Origin: Candidatus Kapaibacterium sp.
GTDB lineage: Bacteria > Bacteroidota > Ignavibacteria > Kapaibacteriales > Kapaibacteriaceae
Length of the DNA: 64,000 bases
Reading direction: 5' to 3'
Assembly (NCBI GenBank): GCA_018882585.1
Contig: VFFB01000005.1
Span: 1 to 64,000, forward strand
The position numbers and the translations under genes are program-made. Below the pieces are notes generated by a model that had not been told where the DNA came from, searched no databases, and was given only the letters and a program-made list of their open reading frames with translations. This document shows positions 17,701-25,603 of this stretch, piece by piece (position 1 is the stretch's first letter; the number at the start of each line of letters is the position of its first letter).

Positions 17701-18350
17701 AAGCGATACTCGATGGGCGACAGCACTTGGGCAGGCAGCTCGTTGATACGGTCGATGAAGCTACCGCGCCACACCACGTCGATCAGGCCGCTGCGCGTCT
17801 CGATCGACTCAAGCAGAATGCGGCGCTCCTGCGGCGGTGTGCCTTCGACAGGTGCCGTGAAGGGCCACAGACGAAACTTGCCGATCACTTCGCTTCCTGC
17901 CGTCACCGATCCGAAGTCGATGTAGCGCGGCAATGCGCGACCCATGCTGTCAAGCACGCGGAATGACGGAAAGTCATTACGGTTGTAGATCGCCGTGGTC
18001 GATGCCGTCTCCAGTCCCTTGGTCACGAAGATCGTGTTCACATCATCGCCGGTCGACTGCCGGTTCTGACGCGAAAGCGTCCACGTCACCAGATGCGTCC
18101 CCGCACCGATGTCCGTGACCGACCTTGGGACGACGGGGATGTTGCCCTCGAGGATGACAACGTCGCCAGCCGAGAGTGTCAGTGGCACCCCCGCACGCGT
18201 GGCGCGCAGACGCATTTGCACATCGGGATAGGCCGTTCGCGCATCGATCTGGGCTCCGCCCGAGGGAATAACTTCGACGTTGAACTGCGCGTGGGCCGGC
18301 ACAAGGGCCAGCACAAGCAAAAATATGGCGATGAAGAGACGTTGGGTCAT
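14748..18350 (-). CDS. Large secreted T9SS protein with propeller and ASH-like domains
   Basis: A 1200-aa protein. The signal peptide RLFIAIFLLVLALVPAHA is cleaved before QFNVEV. Around residue 270 an LLTPNGGEAFAPCQKIPITW motif marks a Kre9/KNH-like beta domain. Residues about 340-640 carry degenerate WD40-like propeller blades (VRNGAIQEWDI-type and APDGSRLVTCSSD). Two beta-sandwich, choice-of-anchor/ASH-like domains follow (TDFGDVCVGKPSRRRVTI). The last ~80 residues are a T9SS type A sorting domain (MIHPNPVDDLATLTV ... LQPGLYTVVLV). It is therefore exported across the outer membrane. The ATG at 18350 is preferred to the GTG five codons upstream. It leads an operon with the OmpA-like and PLP genes. 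Confidence 0.8.
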   Translation of the reverse strand: MTQRLFIAIFLLVLALVPAHAQFNVEVIPSGGAQIDARTAYPDVQMRLRATRAGVPLTLSAGDVVILEGNIPVVPRSVTDIGAGTHLVTWTLSRQNRQSTGDDVNTIFVTKGLETASTTAIYNRNDFPSFRVLDSMGRALPRYIDFGSVTAGSEVIGKFRLWPFTAPVEGTPPQERRILLESIETRSGLIDVVWRGSFIDRINELPAQVLSPIEYRFDLVFKPVSDEPLVDTLIVTYEGGMTERMVIFANRRTFKRLPRLVLLTPNGGEAFAPCQKIPITWTGSLKGFQTYVDYTTDNGRNWIRIDSTLDTTLTWEVPETVTQSARIAVYQEYDAAEPVWLRGEAAPATNVAVSNDGIRAAVAYRNGAIQEWDIITQQPTAKYQSNPASPVVGLAYQGKTYNLLAAINRSSGLDAVARFVPGKTGPDVLADMPAGFEIRDLGVDPTGEKVYVFPQFGPRMPVRNATTLDSITNLAFTQAITAAVINRDELVIAQLNGTVERWKIPETVFLQRFESGIAKTRGPLISRVALAPSRRFIALAGQTSPASFSPRDQLTYIYDLQRGDLIRLVQSQAGTEMANMVFSASDAYLMLGYRATPQLRVFDIEAQDVLAGEGTAFQGLMQDMEFAPDGSRLVTCSSDPVVGRNTLLQNFATPERDSSDTVFRIAPADVPVQVLQLRPLLVGDSTVYTTSTELCNQGPSLWIIDQATLRNNRWLRFDSTIIGDTVRPGECIRVRFDAMPLDTGLLTDTLDIQACSTMTSLPVHIDVADRSFTLLGNGTDFGDVCVGKPSRRRVTIFRNDDPIPVVVNAIFPDRGLLSQFRVVNFTANTIVPAGGTIEADIEFVPTELGRDTAFILIAYAGSETVRKRMTVYGTGKGAVVNTSHTVLPFISEISERDVMLTNVSDITVTVTSATVSAGAPFTVVTPVPLSIPAGDSAMLRIRYTGGVIPDTSKITLAFDPCAVDRIIALRAYTGQAVVALPVVSADPRGDAVIPVDVDITEPIPYAGVRTLEGSFTVNPRLFLARTVEVEGGSGEIVSQDVTNDLRVVRYRITRRFDADGVAGKVVGWAGLAEVDSSSLIVDTTAPNFGGSVRTTGRNGLLRILNPDPSRRIVDRPIPRMMIHPNPVDDLATLTVDATSSVQAACRIIDAQGRLVRTLPVHTYQPGTQQQTLSFAGLQPGLYTVVLVHAQGSVATTVVVL

Positions 18351-18421
18351 AAGGTGTAAGGTCACGGCGCAATGACGTTCGGATCGAGCTTTTCGTTACA
18401 GACCGGAGGCCGGTAAGCACA

Positions 18422-19222
18422 TCACGGTATCATCCGGTGCCGCCCGTCGGGATGATAGCGTGCAAGAAACTCGATCACTTCCGGCTCGCGGGCATCGTGC
18501 AGTTCGCTCACCGTTCCTTCGAACAGGACGCGTCCGCCATCGATCATCACCACGTGATCGGCGATGTTGAATACCGAGAACATATCGTGGGTGATAACAA
18601 CCGAGGTGACGTGAAGCTTTTTCGCAAGATCGGCCAGCAGATCGTCGATCTGCTGCGAGGTGACGGGATCCAGACCCGTCGTGGGTTCGTCGTAGAAGAT
18701 GTACGAGGGATCGCCAACAAGTGCGCGGGCGACGCCGACGCGTTTGCGCATGCCACCCGACAGGTCGCTGGGCTTTTTTGCCCGCAGGATTGCGTACTCG
18801 CGTTCGTAGTCGTCGGTACCGCTCAGCGACAGATCAGGCAGGAGGCCAACGGCCGACAGAACGCGGCGCGCTTCGGATTCAAGGGTGTTTTTGTCGGTCT
18901 CGCCATGTTCGACAAGCGAGATCACAACATTCTCGAACACCGTGAGCGAGTCGAACAGGGCCGCCCCTTGAAACACGTAGCCGATGCGACGTCGCAGCGC
19001 GAACAGATCGTCGTTGCCGATCTTGGCGATGTTCTTGCCGTCGATCATGATCGTACCGGCATCGGCATCGAGCAGACCGACGATGTGTTTAAGCAGCACG
19101 CTCTTGCCGCAGCCCGACTTTCCGATGATGCACGTGGTCTTCCCATTGGGGATCACCATGCTCATGCCTCGGAGCACGGACTTACTGCCAAAGGATTTCG
19201 ATAGGCCGTCGATCGTGATCAT
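18422..19222 (-). CDS. ABC transporter ATP-binding protein, MlaF-like
   Basis: A 266-aa ATPase of the MlaF/Ttg2A type, which energises phospholipid or hydrophobic-compound transport between membranes. Walker A GKSGCGKS, signature LSGGMRKR, Walker B IFYDEPTTGLDP and the H-loop VITHD are all present, and YVFQGAALFDSLTV is characteristic of MlaF. The usual MlaE permease and MlaD are not adjacent. Its ATG at 19222 lies 4 nt after the stop of the DppDF gene, so it is probably co-transcribed with it despite the unrelated transporter type. Confidence 0.85.
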   Translation of the reverse strand: MITIDGLSKSFGSKSVLRGMSMVIPNGKTTCIIGKSGCGKSVLLKHIVGLLDADAGTIMIDGKNIAKIGNDDLFALRRRIGYVFQGAALFDSLTVFENVVISLVEHGETDKNTLESEARRVLSAVGLLPDLSLSGTDDYEREYAILRAKKPSDLSGGMRKRVGVARALVGDPSYIFYDEPTTGLDPVTSQQIDDLLADLAKKLHVTSVVITHDMFSVFNIADHVVMIDGGRVLFEGTVSELHDAREPEVIEFLARYHPDGRHRMIP

Positions 19223-19226
19223 AAGC

Positions 19227-21017
19227 TTAGGCGGCGTCCCGTTCGGCAACGCGTTTGCGGATGGCCTCGATCGACCCCACGGGGATCGCTTCGATCAGAT
19301 TGCGGGTGTAGGCCTGCTGCGGCTGAGCGTATAGCGCATTCGACGGGCCCATCTCGACAATCTTGCCGGCATTCATCACGGCGATGCGGTCGGAGATGAA
19401 CTTCACAACGCTCAGGTCGTGCGAGATGAAGATGTACGTCAACTTGAACTCGTCGCGCAGTTGCACAAGCAGGTTTAGCACCTGTGCCTGCACCGAGACG
19501 TCAAGGGCCGACACCGATTCGTCGCAGATCAGCAGCTTGGGTTTAAGCGCGAGCGCACGCGCAATACAGATGCGCTGGCGCTGTCCGCCCGAGAATTCAT
19601 GCGGATAGTTCGAGAAGTGACGCGGCAGCATGTTCACCTTGTCCAACAGGTATAACACATGCTCTTTGCGCTCCTTCTCGGAGTCGCCAATGCCGTGCAC
19701 ACGCATCACTTCCATGATGGCGCTGCCGACGCTCAGTCGAGGATTGAGCGACGAATATGGATCCTGAAAGATGATCTGAAAGTCGCGGCGCATCTTCATC
19801 AGCTCGGCACTGTTCAGCTTGCAGACATCGCGTCCGTCGAACATCACCGTACCCGACGTTGGCTCGACCAGTCGCAGCACGGCTCGGCCCGTCGTGGTCT
19901 TTCCGCAGCCGGATTCGCCTACAAGACCAAGCGTCTCGCCGGGCTTGACGTCGAACGTGATGCCATCGACAGCCTTGACGAAACCGGACGTGCGACCGAA
20001 CAGGCCCGACTTGATCGGGAAGTGTACTTCGAGGTTGCGGACGTCAAGCAGAGGCTTTTCCATGGACAGGGCCGTATTCCGGTCGTCGATCTCGTCCTGC
20101 GTGATCTCGAGTTCGTGCACCGTTGCTTCGACCGTGGCATGCGACCGTTCGACGATCGCACCGTCGGCCTGTTCGTCCATGAAGTCTCGAACCGTAGGCA
20201 GAATGCGGAGTTTTTTATCAAGTCGCGGACGGCACGCCAGCAGACCCTTTGTGTAGGGATGCTGGGGATCTTCGAAGATCTGCTGTACGCTTCCCGTTTC
20301 GACGATCTTGCCCTTGTACATCACGATCACGTCATCGGCGATCTCGGCGATCACGCCAAGGTCATGCGTGATGAACATCATGCTCATGGCATGCTTCCGC
20401 TGCAGGTCGCGCATCAGGTCAAGGATCGTTGCCTGCACCGTCACGTCAAGCGCCGTGGTGGGCTCGTCGGCGATCAGCAGGGCGGGATTGCACGACATGG
20501 CCATGGCGATCATCACCCGCTGCTTTTGTCCGCCCGACAGTTGATGCGGATATGACTTCATCATCTGCTCGGGGCGTGGCAGCTGCACTTCCTTCAGCAG
20601 GGCCAGCGTGCGCTCGGTGGCTTCGGCCGTCGACACCTGCTGATGCAGCCGTATTGCCTCAATGATCTGATCGCCACATGTGAACACAGGATTGAGCGAC
20701 GTCATCGGCTCCTGAAAGATCATCGCGATCTTGTTGCCTCGATACGTGCGCATCTTCTCTTCCGGTAGCGCCAACAGGTCTGTCACTGCCCCCTGCTCAT
20801 GAAACAGTACCTTGCCGCCCGTGATACGTCCCGGAGGATCGGGAATCAGACGCATGACGGAGAGTGAGGTGACGGATTTACCGGATCCCGATTCGCCAAC
20901 GATGCCAAGCGTGCGGCCTTTGTGGACGGTGAACGAGACATTGTTCACAGCCTTGACCAGAGCTTGTTCCGTGCGGAATTCGGTAACCAGATTCGATACG
21001 TCGAGCAGGGTTTCCAT
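19227..21017 (-). CDS. Fused dipeptide/oligopeptide ABC transporter ATP-binding protein (DppD-DppF type)
   Basis: A 596-aa protein with two complete ABC domains. The first has [16 protein letters not shown] and [13 protein letters not shown]; the second, starting near residue 320, has [16 protein letters not shown] and [13 protein letters not shown]. Each is followed by the oligopeptide-transporter C-terminal extension ([12 protein letters not shown] and [13 protein letters not shown]). The two are the DppD and DppF ATPases joined in one chain, as in GsiA/YejF. No permease or binding-protein gene is nearby, so substrate is open. In the second domain the Walker B reads CDES where DEP is usual, a common variant in this family. 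Confidence 0.92.
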   Translation of the reverse strand: METLLDVSNLVTEFRTEQALVKAVNNVSFTVHKGRTLGIVGESGSGKSVTSLSVMRLIPDPPGRITGGKVLFHEQGAVTDLLALPEEKMRTYRGNKIAMIFQEPMTSLNPVFTCGDQIIEAIRLHQQVSTAEATERTLALLKEVQLPRPEQMMKSYPHQLSGGQKQRVMIAMAMSCNPALLIADEPTTALDVTVQATILDLMRDLQRKHAMSMMFITHDLGVIAEIADDVIVMYKGKIVETGSVQQIFEDPQHPYTKGLLACRPRLDKKLRILPTVRDFMDEQADGAIVERSHATVEATVHELEITQDEIDDRNTALSMEKPLLDVRNLEVHFPIKSGLFGRTSGFVKAVDGITFDVKPGETLGLVGESGCGKTTTGRAVLRLVEPTSGTVMFDGRDVCKLNSAELMKMRRDFQIIFQDPYSSLNPRLSVGSAIMEVMRVHGIGDSEKERKEHVLYLLDKVNMLPRHFSNYPHEFSGGQRQRICIARALALKPKLLICDESVSALDVSVQAQVLNLLVQLRDEFKLTYIFISHDLSVVKFISDRIAVMNAGKIVEMGPSNALYAQPQQAYTRNLIEAIPVGSIEAIRKRVAERDAA

Positions 21018-21045
21018 AGCGACCCGAGATGAGTTGGGTAGGGGG

Positions 21046-21053
21046 CGAAGTTA
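21046..21053 (-). promoter_or_regulatory. -7-like box TAACTTCG before the fused ABC ATPase gene
   Basis: On the minus strand TAACTTCG lies 28 nt upstream of the ATG at 21017. It resembles the window's TAnnTTTG/TAnnTTCG boxes. Confidence 0.3.
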
Positions 21054-21130
21054 CCGCTTTCGGGGGACGTTCTCATGCGCTTTGCCTGCGCGTGCAGACA
21101 ATTTCGCATCACCATCGGGTCAGCGCCAGA

Positions 21131-21192
21131 CCAAAAAAGAACCGCCAATGTGCGACCATGGCTTTCAAGCTCATGCCTGCACATCGGCGGTT
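21131..21192 (-). terminator. Leftward intrinsic terminator (distal)
   Basis: Arms AACCGCCAATGTGC (21140-21153) and GCACATCGGCGGTT (21179-21192) pair with one mismatch. On the minus strand the stem is followed by TCTTTTTTGG. It lies downstream of the MATE-like gene. Confidence 0.6.
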
Positions 21193-21240
21193 GCCACCAC
21201 AAAGGGCGGATAATGTTCGATCCGGTTTCCCGGCGCGTTT

Positions 21241-21285
21241 TCAAAAAAAAGAATGGGCGCTCCCCTGGTCACTACACCCATTCTT
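21241..21285 (-). terminator. Leftward intrinsic terminator (proximal)
   Basis: Perfect 9-bp arms AAGAATGGG (21249-21257) and CCCATTCTT (21277-21285). On the minus strand the stem runs straight into a T tract (plus-strand A8 at 21243-21250). This is the first of two tandem terminators after the MATE-like gene. Confidence 0.75.
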
Positions 21286-21448
21286 GAGGGGTTTTGGGTC
21301 CATCTTGACCTCAACAATAGTGCTGAGGTCGATGGAAGGATGTCACGTCAGTGCAAGTTAACTACGTTTACGCAAAGTTGTACGCAGTTGCACGGATTTT
21401 TTTTCACCCAGGGGGTGGCATGGTGGCTCATGCCACGGCAGCACTCCC

Positions 21449-22765
21449 TTAGGCCGGTTGGCGCAGCACCTGTCGCGTCTGGCGGGCCAGGTAGGCATTG
21501 GCCACGATACGGCCGACAACCATGGCCACGGCGGCCGAGATCACGCCAACAGGATTAATCGTGCCCACAAGGACGGCCATGACGGCGGCGATCAGGCCAA
21601 CCTCGACAATGGTGCTCCACGTGACGGCAACGCTCCGTCGGGCCGAGATCAGCACGGCCCGTTGCAGGGAGTAGAGTACGGCCAGGGCCGGCAGGGGCAC
21701 CAGGATCATCGTTGGCACAATGGCAAACGCTGCCAGTTGGGCACTCAGGCCGTACATGCCCTGGTAGAGCCAGGCGGCGGCAGGGGTGAATGCAACGATG
21801 ACCAGCACGACCGTTGTTGCGATGGCGATACCGGCGCCCACGCGTTGCAGCGGCTGCAGATGCTGACGTCGTTCACCCAGCAGGGCAATGCCGACCTCCT
21901 GGTACGAAAAGCCGAAGCTCCTGAAGAGGAAGACGAAGGAATCGACCACAGGCAGCACGGCAAGTGACTCGACACTCATGGGCGAGCGTCCCATGAAGAA
22001 GGCGAGCATCGGCGTTACCACGAATCCGATCACGCTGGTCATGGCCAGCGGCACATAGAACCGCATCACGTCACGGTACGTCGGTGGCGGCGCCAGCTCA
22101 TGCTCGTCCTGCTCGCGATAGCGTCGAAGCACGTCGAACGACATCGCGCGCGTAGCCACAGCCTCGAGGGTGACCCCGACGGACAGGCTGATGGCGCCGA
22201 CAAGGGTTCCGGGCGCGCCTGCAGCTGCCAGCGCGAATGCCGATCCGGCCATGCTGATGATGCGGACGACGGTGCCATAGGCAACCAGCCGGGTCTGGCC
22301 GGCGCGAATGAGCAGCCCTTGGTAGAAGCGACGATAGCCGATGGCGGCAGGCCATGGGATCAGACAAACGAATGCCGCATACATGCGCTCTGCCACTTCC
22401 GGCGGCATGTTCAGGATGCCATAGGCGACCACGTTGTAGACAGCCGGTATGCTCACGATGAGCATGCCTGCCGTTACCAGGGCGTTGATGCGCCACGTAA
22501 ATGCGCGCAGACGCTCTACGGCATGTCTGTCTGTGGCAAGGGCCACGCTCATGCTAAGCAGCATGATCACGGGTGACTCGATCAGCATGGCCAACGAGAT
22601 GGCAACGCCGTAGGCAGCCAGGTTGTACGTCGGATCGGGCAGGCGTGCGATCAACGACGTCAGGATTGGCCCTTCGACGGCCATCATCAGCCAGGTAGCG
22701 CTAAGCGGGATCCAGAAGTTGATGACGTCGCGCGTTCGCAACGGCGCGTCGGTGTGCAGAGGCAT
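21449..22765 (-). CDS. MOP-superfamily transporter, MATE/ANKH-like
   Basis: A 438-aa polytopic membrane protein with about 12 hydrophobic segments and two pseudo-symmetric halves. The first helix FWIPLSATWLMMAVEGPILT and IPWPAAIGYRRFYQGLLIR after the sixth segment are typical of the bacterial relatives of the progressive-ankylosis (ANKH) and MATE exporters. Substrate is unknown. The ATG at 22765 is preferred over a TTG five codons upstream. It is transcribed alone, diverging from the small PH-like membrane protein and followed by two strong terminators. Confidence 0.8.
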   Translation of the reverse strand: MPLHTDAPLRTRDVINFWIPLSATWLMMAVEGPILTSLIARLPDPTYNLAAYGVAISLAMLIESPVIMLLSMSVALATDRHAVERLRAFTWRINALVTAGMLIVSIPAVYNVVAYGILNMPPEVAERMYAAFVCLIPWPAAIGYRRFYQGLLIRAGQTRLVAYGTVVRIISMAGSAFALAAAGAPGTLVGAISLSVGVTLEAVATRAMSFDVLRRYREQDEHELAPPPTYRDVMRFYVPLAMTSVIGFVVTPMLAFFMGRSPMSVESLAVLPVVDSFVFLFRSFGFSYQEVGIALLGERRQHLQPLQRVGAGIAIATTVVLVIVAFTPAAAWLYQGMYGLSAQLAAFAIVPTMILVPLPALAVLYSLQRAVLISARRSVAVTWSTIVEVGLIAAVMAVLVGTINPVGVISAAVAMVVGRIVANAYLARQTRQVLRQPA

Positions 22766-22800
22766 GCGGCGGGAAACCAAAGTTGGCGCAATTTAGTGCC

Positions 22801-23298
22801 ATGTCATTCACCGAGACCCAACATCTCTCCCGCCAGGCGATCCGCGTCATTCGGTGGATCCTGATCATAGTGTCGGCATTCGAGGTCCTGCTGTTCTCGA
22901 CCATTGCATTCGTCGAGCATGACGCATGGGCCATGCTGCCTGCGGCCGGGACAATTGCGATGCTGTTCGTCGTGATGTGGATGATGCGCGCGTCTACGCT
23001 GCTCGTGGTGGTCGATAACGATGGCATCATCGTCAAAGCGCGGTTCTTTCATCGTCGCGGCCGCAACATTCCGTGGACCGACGTGCAACGTGTGCAGCTT
23101 CGCCCCTTACGGGCATTCAGCGAGTTTGGTGGCTGGGGCATTCGGTATGGATTTCGGAATGCTACCGGATACATCTACGATGGCGATCATTGTTTGGAAT
23201 GTGTGCTGCAGAATCAAAAGCGAATCGTCGTCTCCATCGTCAATATCGACGATCTGCGACATGTGCTGACGCAGCAGGGACGTATCACGGCTGGGTAG
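22801..23298 (+). CDS. Small membrane protein with a PH-like C-terminal domain
   Basis: A 165-aa protein with two transmembrane helices (about residues 18-40 and 46-66), followed by a cytoplasmic beta-rich domain with VVDNDGIIVKARFF, IPWTDVQRVQLRP and GGWGIRYGF. This layout and the GGWGIR motif resemble bacterial PH-domain (bPH/DUF6141-like) membrane proteins of unknown role. The ATG at 22801 is chosen; one six codons upstream is possible. It is divergent from the MATE-like gene with a 35-bp gap. Confidence 0.65.
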   Translation: MSFTETQHLSRQAIRVIRWILIIVSAFEVLLFSTIAFVEHDAWAMLPAAGTIAMLFVVMWMMRASTLLVVVDNDGIIVKARFFHRRGRNIPWTDVQRVQLRPLRAFSEFGGWGIRYGFRNATGYIYDGDHCLECVLQNQKRIVVSIVNIDDLRHVLTQQGRITAG

Positions 23299-23362
23299 CC
23301 GCCGTATCGCCAACGGGCATCAGCGCCGATACCGCAGCCTCATCTACGTGGCCCCTTCGTCG

Positions 23363-23369
23363 TAGTTTG
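23363..23369 (+). promoter_or_regulatory. -7-like box TAGTTTG, 5 nt before a start codon
   Basis: TAGTTTG ends 5 nt before the ATG at 23375 of the exported endonuclease/phosphatase-fold gene. It is one base short of TAnnTTTG. A start site at the usual distance would make a leaderless mRNA. Confidence 0.35.
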
Positions 23370-23374
23370 CATGC

Positions 23375-24544
23375 ATGAAGGTCCTTGTTCTTGCTCTATC
23401 GCTACTGTGCTGCACGCTGCAGACGTCGTTTGCTGCCGACACCGTCCGCATCTGTACCTACAATGCGCTGAAGTTCAATGCTTCGAACGAAGACGGTCGC
23501 ATCCCCCATTTCCGGCGCATCCTTGACTCGATACGTCCGGATGTTTTGCTATGCCAGGAAGTCGACGACGCATCGCTTGGTGCACGCTTCGTGGGTGAGG
23601 TACTGACGTGGACGCCATTTGCGGCGTCGCCGTATATCAACGGTCCTGATACCGACTGCCAGATCCTGTTTGCACAGGATAAGTTCGACTACCTAGGGCA
23701 ACGCCGAATCACGACCACCCTTCGTGACATTGCAGAGTTTACTATTGCGACGCGACCGACGAACGGGCTGCAGCCCGACACACTGGTGCTGTATGCCGTG
23801 CATCTGAAAGCGAGTGACGACGCGTCCTCCGCCTCGCAACGGACTCAGGAAGTTCGACGTCTGATCGCAGGTATGACCAACGCATCGTATGCCGTGATAG
23901 CCGGCGACTTCAACATTTACAGTCCGCAGGAAGCTGCATACACCGAGCTGGTGGGCCCGGCTGCCACGCGGCGCTTCGTCGATCCGCTGGGCACGACGTG
24001 GGCACGAAACACCGCCGCCTATGCCCAGATCTACACTCAGTGCACGCGTCAAACCACCATGGGTTCATGCGGTGGCGGCGTCGATGGCGGCGTCGATGAT
24101 CGCTTCGATTACATTCTTGTGTCGACGGAGCTTGCCCCACGCATTGTTCAGGGCAGCTATACACCATTTGGCAACGACGGCGTTGCACGATTGAACAGCG
24201 CCATCGACAACCCGCCCAATCAGCGCGTCAGTGCCGACATGGCAGCTGCGCTCAAGTGTGCGTCGGACCACCTGCCCGTCTACGTCGACATCATTCTTGG
24301 CGACCTTCAGGCAGGTGTGGAGGGGGCAGCGAACAACGTCGAGTGGCTTCACCTGCTCGATCATGCGCTTGAGATCGACGTCGTGCGCGACCGCGACGTC
24401 GTGCAGATCTACGACATGCAGGGGCGCCTATGGGCTGACCACGTACTGATAGGCCCCACCGCCCGCATCAGCGTTGCCGGCCTACCCGCAGGTGTGTACG
24501 GCGTGCGCGCCGGAACGCGATGGGCCTCGTTCGTGCTGCCCTGA
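23375..24544 (+). CDS. Secreted endonuclease/exonuclease/phosphatase-fold protein with T9SS tail
   Basis: A 389-aa exported hydrolase. The signal peptide MKVLVLALSLLCCTLQTSFA is followed by the EEP fold: YNALKFN (motif I), LLCQEVDD with the catalytic Glu, VHLKAS, AGDFNIY with Asp/Asn, and SDHLPVYVD with the catalytic His. The final ~70 residues (VVQIYDMQGRLWAD, LPAGVYGVRAG) are a short T9SS type A sorting domain. Substrate could be DNA, RNA or a phosphoester; the sequence does not say. It converges on the deoxyhypusine-synthase-like gene with a 4-bp gap. Confidence 0.85.
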   Translation: MKVLVLALSLLCCTLQTSFAADTVRICTYNALKFNASNEDGRIPHFRRILDSIRPDVLLCQEVDDASLGARFVGEVLTWTPFAASPYINGPDTDCQILFAQDKFDYLGQRRITTTLRDIAEFTIATRPTNGLQPDTLVLYAVHLKASDDASSASQRTQEVRRLIAGMTNASYAVIAGDFNIYSPQEAAYTELVGPAATRRFVDPLGTTWARNTAAYAQIYTQCTRQTTMGSCGGGVDGGVDDRFDYILVSTELAPRIVQGSYTPFGNDGVARLNSAIDNPPNQRVSADMAAALKCASDHLPVYVDIILGDLQAGVEGAANNVEWLHLLDHALEIDVVRDRDVVQIYDMQGRLWADHVLIGPTARISVAGLPAGVYGVRAGTRWASFVLP

Positions 24545-24548
24545 CGGC

Positions 24549-25523
24549 TCAGTACTTCAGCAGCCAGGCAAAGACCAGCGGGGCGACGATCGTGGCATCA
24601 CTCTCGATGATGAACTTCGGCGTGGTGATGTCCAGCTTGCCCCATGTGATCTTCTCGTTGGGAACGGCGCCGGAATACGAGCCGTACGAGGTCGTGCTGT
24701 CGCTGATCTGGCAGAAGTACGACCAGAACGGCACGTCGTGCCACTCAAGGTCCTGATACATCATCGGCACCACGCAGATCGGGAAGTCACCGGCAATGCC
24801 GCCACCGATCTGGAAAAAGCCTACGCCCTTACCGGACGAGTTCTGTCGGTACCAGTCGGACAACCACACCATGTATTCGATGCCTGACTTCATGGTCGAA
24901 GCCTGCAGTTCGCCCTTGATCACGTAGCTGGCAAAGATGTTGCCCATGGTTGAGTCTTCCCAGCCCGGGCACACGATGGGCAGGTTCTTCTCGGCAGCTG
25001 CCAGCATCCACGAATTCTTCGGGTCGATCTGGTAGTACTGCTCAAGGTCGCCCGCCAGCAGCATCTTGTACATGTACTCATGCGGGAAGTACCGCTCGCC
25101 GTTATCCTGTGCCCCTTTCCACTGTTTATGGATCTGGGCCTGAATGCGGCGGAATGCTTCCTCTTCGGGAATGCAGGTGTCGGTAACGCGGTTGAAGCCG
25201 TGTTCCAGCAGGTCCCATTCGTCCTGCGGACTCAGGTCGCGATAGTTGGGCACACGCTTGTAGTGGTTGTGTGCAACCAGATTCATGATGTCTTCTTCGA
25301 GGTTGGCCCCCGTACACGAGATGATCTGCACCTTGTCCTGCCGGATCATTTCGGCAAGCGTCTTGCCGAGTTCGGCCGTGCTCATGGCGCCGGCAAGGGT
25401 GATCATCATCTTGCCACCTTCGGCAAGGTGTGTTTCGTAGCCCTTCGCTGCATCCATCAGGGCCGCAGCATTGAAGTGCAGGAAGTGTTCTTCGATGTAT
25501 CTGGAAACAGGACCGCGTTCCAT
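24549..25523 (-). CDS. Deoxyhypusine-synthase-like protein
   Basis: A 324-aa member of the deoxyhypusine synthase (DHS) family, NAD- and spermidine-dependent transferases. Family motifs MMITLAGAMSTAELG, IISCTGANLEEDIMN, VCPGWEDSTMGN and GGGIAGDFP are intact, as is the lysine equivalent to the DHS active site (ITWGKLDI). Bacteria lack eIF5A, and several bacterial relatives are reported to make homospermidine or other polyamine products, so the true substrate is open. The ATG at 25523 has GGAG 5-6 nt upstream and a TAATTTTG box at 25550-25557. It diverges from the AI-2E transporter gene. Confidence 0.85.
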   Translation of the reverse strand: MERGPVSRYIEEHFLHFNAAALMDAAKGYETHLAEGGKMMITLAGAMSTAELGKTLAEMIRQDKVQIISCTGANLEEDIMNLVAHNHYKRVPNYRDLSPQDEWDLLEHGFNRVTDTCIPEEEAFRRIQAQIHKQWKGAQDNGERYFPHEYMYKMLLAGDLEQYYQIDPKNSWMLAAAEKNLPIVCPGWEDSTMGNIFASYVIKGELQASTMKSGIEYMVWLSDWYRQNSSGKGVGFFQIGGGIAGDFPICVVPMMYQDLEWHDVPFWSYFCQISDSTTSYGSYSGAVPNEKITWGKLDITTPKFIIESDATIVAPLVFAWLLKY

Positions 25524-25549
25524 GGAAGTCTCCGTGAGTAAGGGGGCTG

Positions 25550-25557
25550 CAAAATTA
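25550..25557 (-). promoter_or_regulatory. -7 box TAATTTTG before the DHS-like gene
   Basis: Exact TAnnTTTG on the minus strand, 26 nt upstream of the ATG at 25523, leaving room for the visible GGAG site. Confidence 0.5.
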
Positions 25558-25592
25558 CGGATTCGCCAGACCCGTGCGAGGTACCGAAATGG

Positions 25593-25599
25593 TATTTTG
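25593..25599 (+). promoter_or_regulatory. -7-like box TATTTTG just before the AI-2E-family gene
   Basis: TATTTTG ends 4 nt before the ATG at 25604. It divergently overlaps the region upstream of the DHS-like promoter and suggests a leaderless transcript. Confidence 0.35.
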
Positions 25600-25603
25600 G
25601 AGC

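Larger units (their letters stand above)
21018..21448. other. Gene-free gap holding two leftward terminators and a promoter box
   Basis: 431 bases between the MATE-like gene and the fused ABC ATPase gene. It contains the two leftward hairpin-T terminators described separately and, at its left end, the promoter box of the ABC gene. No other gene or RNA is apparent. Confidence 0.6.

Noticed and set aside
21018-21448. A small RNA gene in the gap beside the fused ABC ATPase gene
   Set aside because: The strong hairpins are best explained as leftward terminators of the MATE-like gene because each is followed by T residues on the minus strand only; no promoter box faces them closely.
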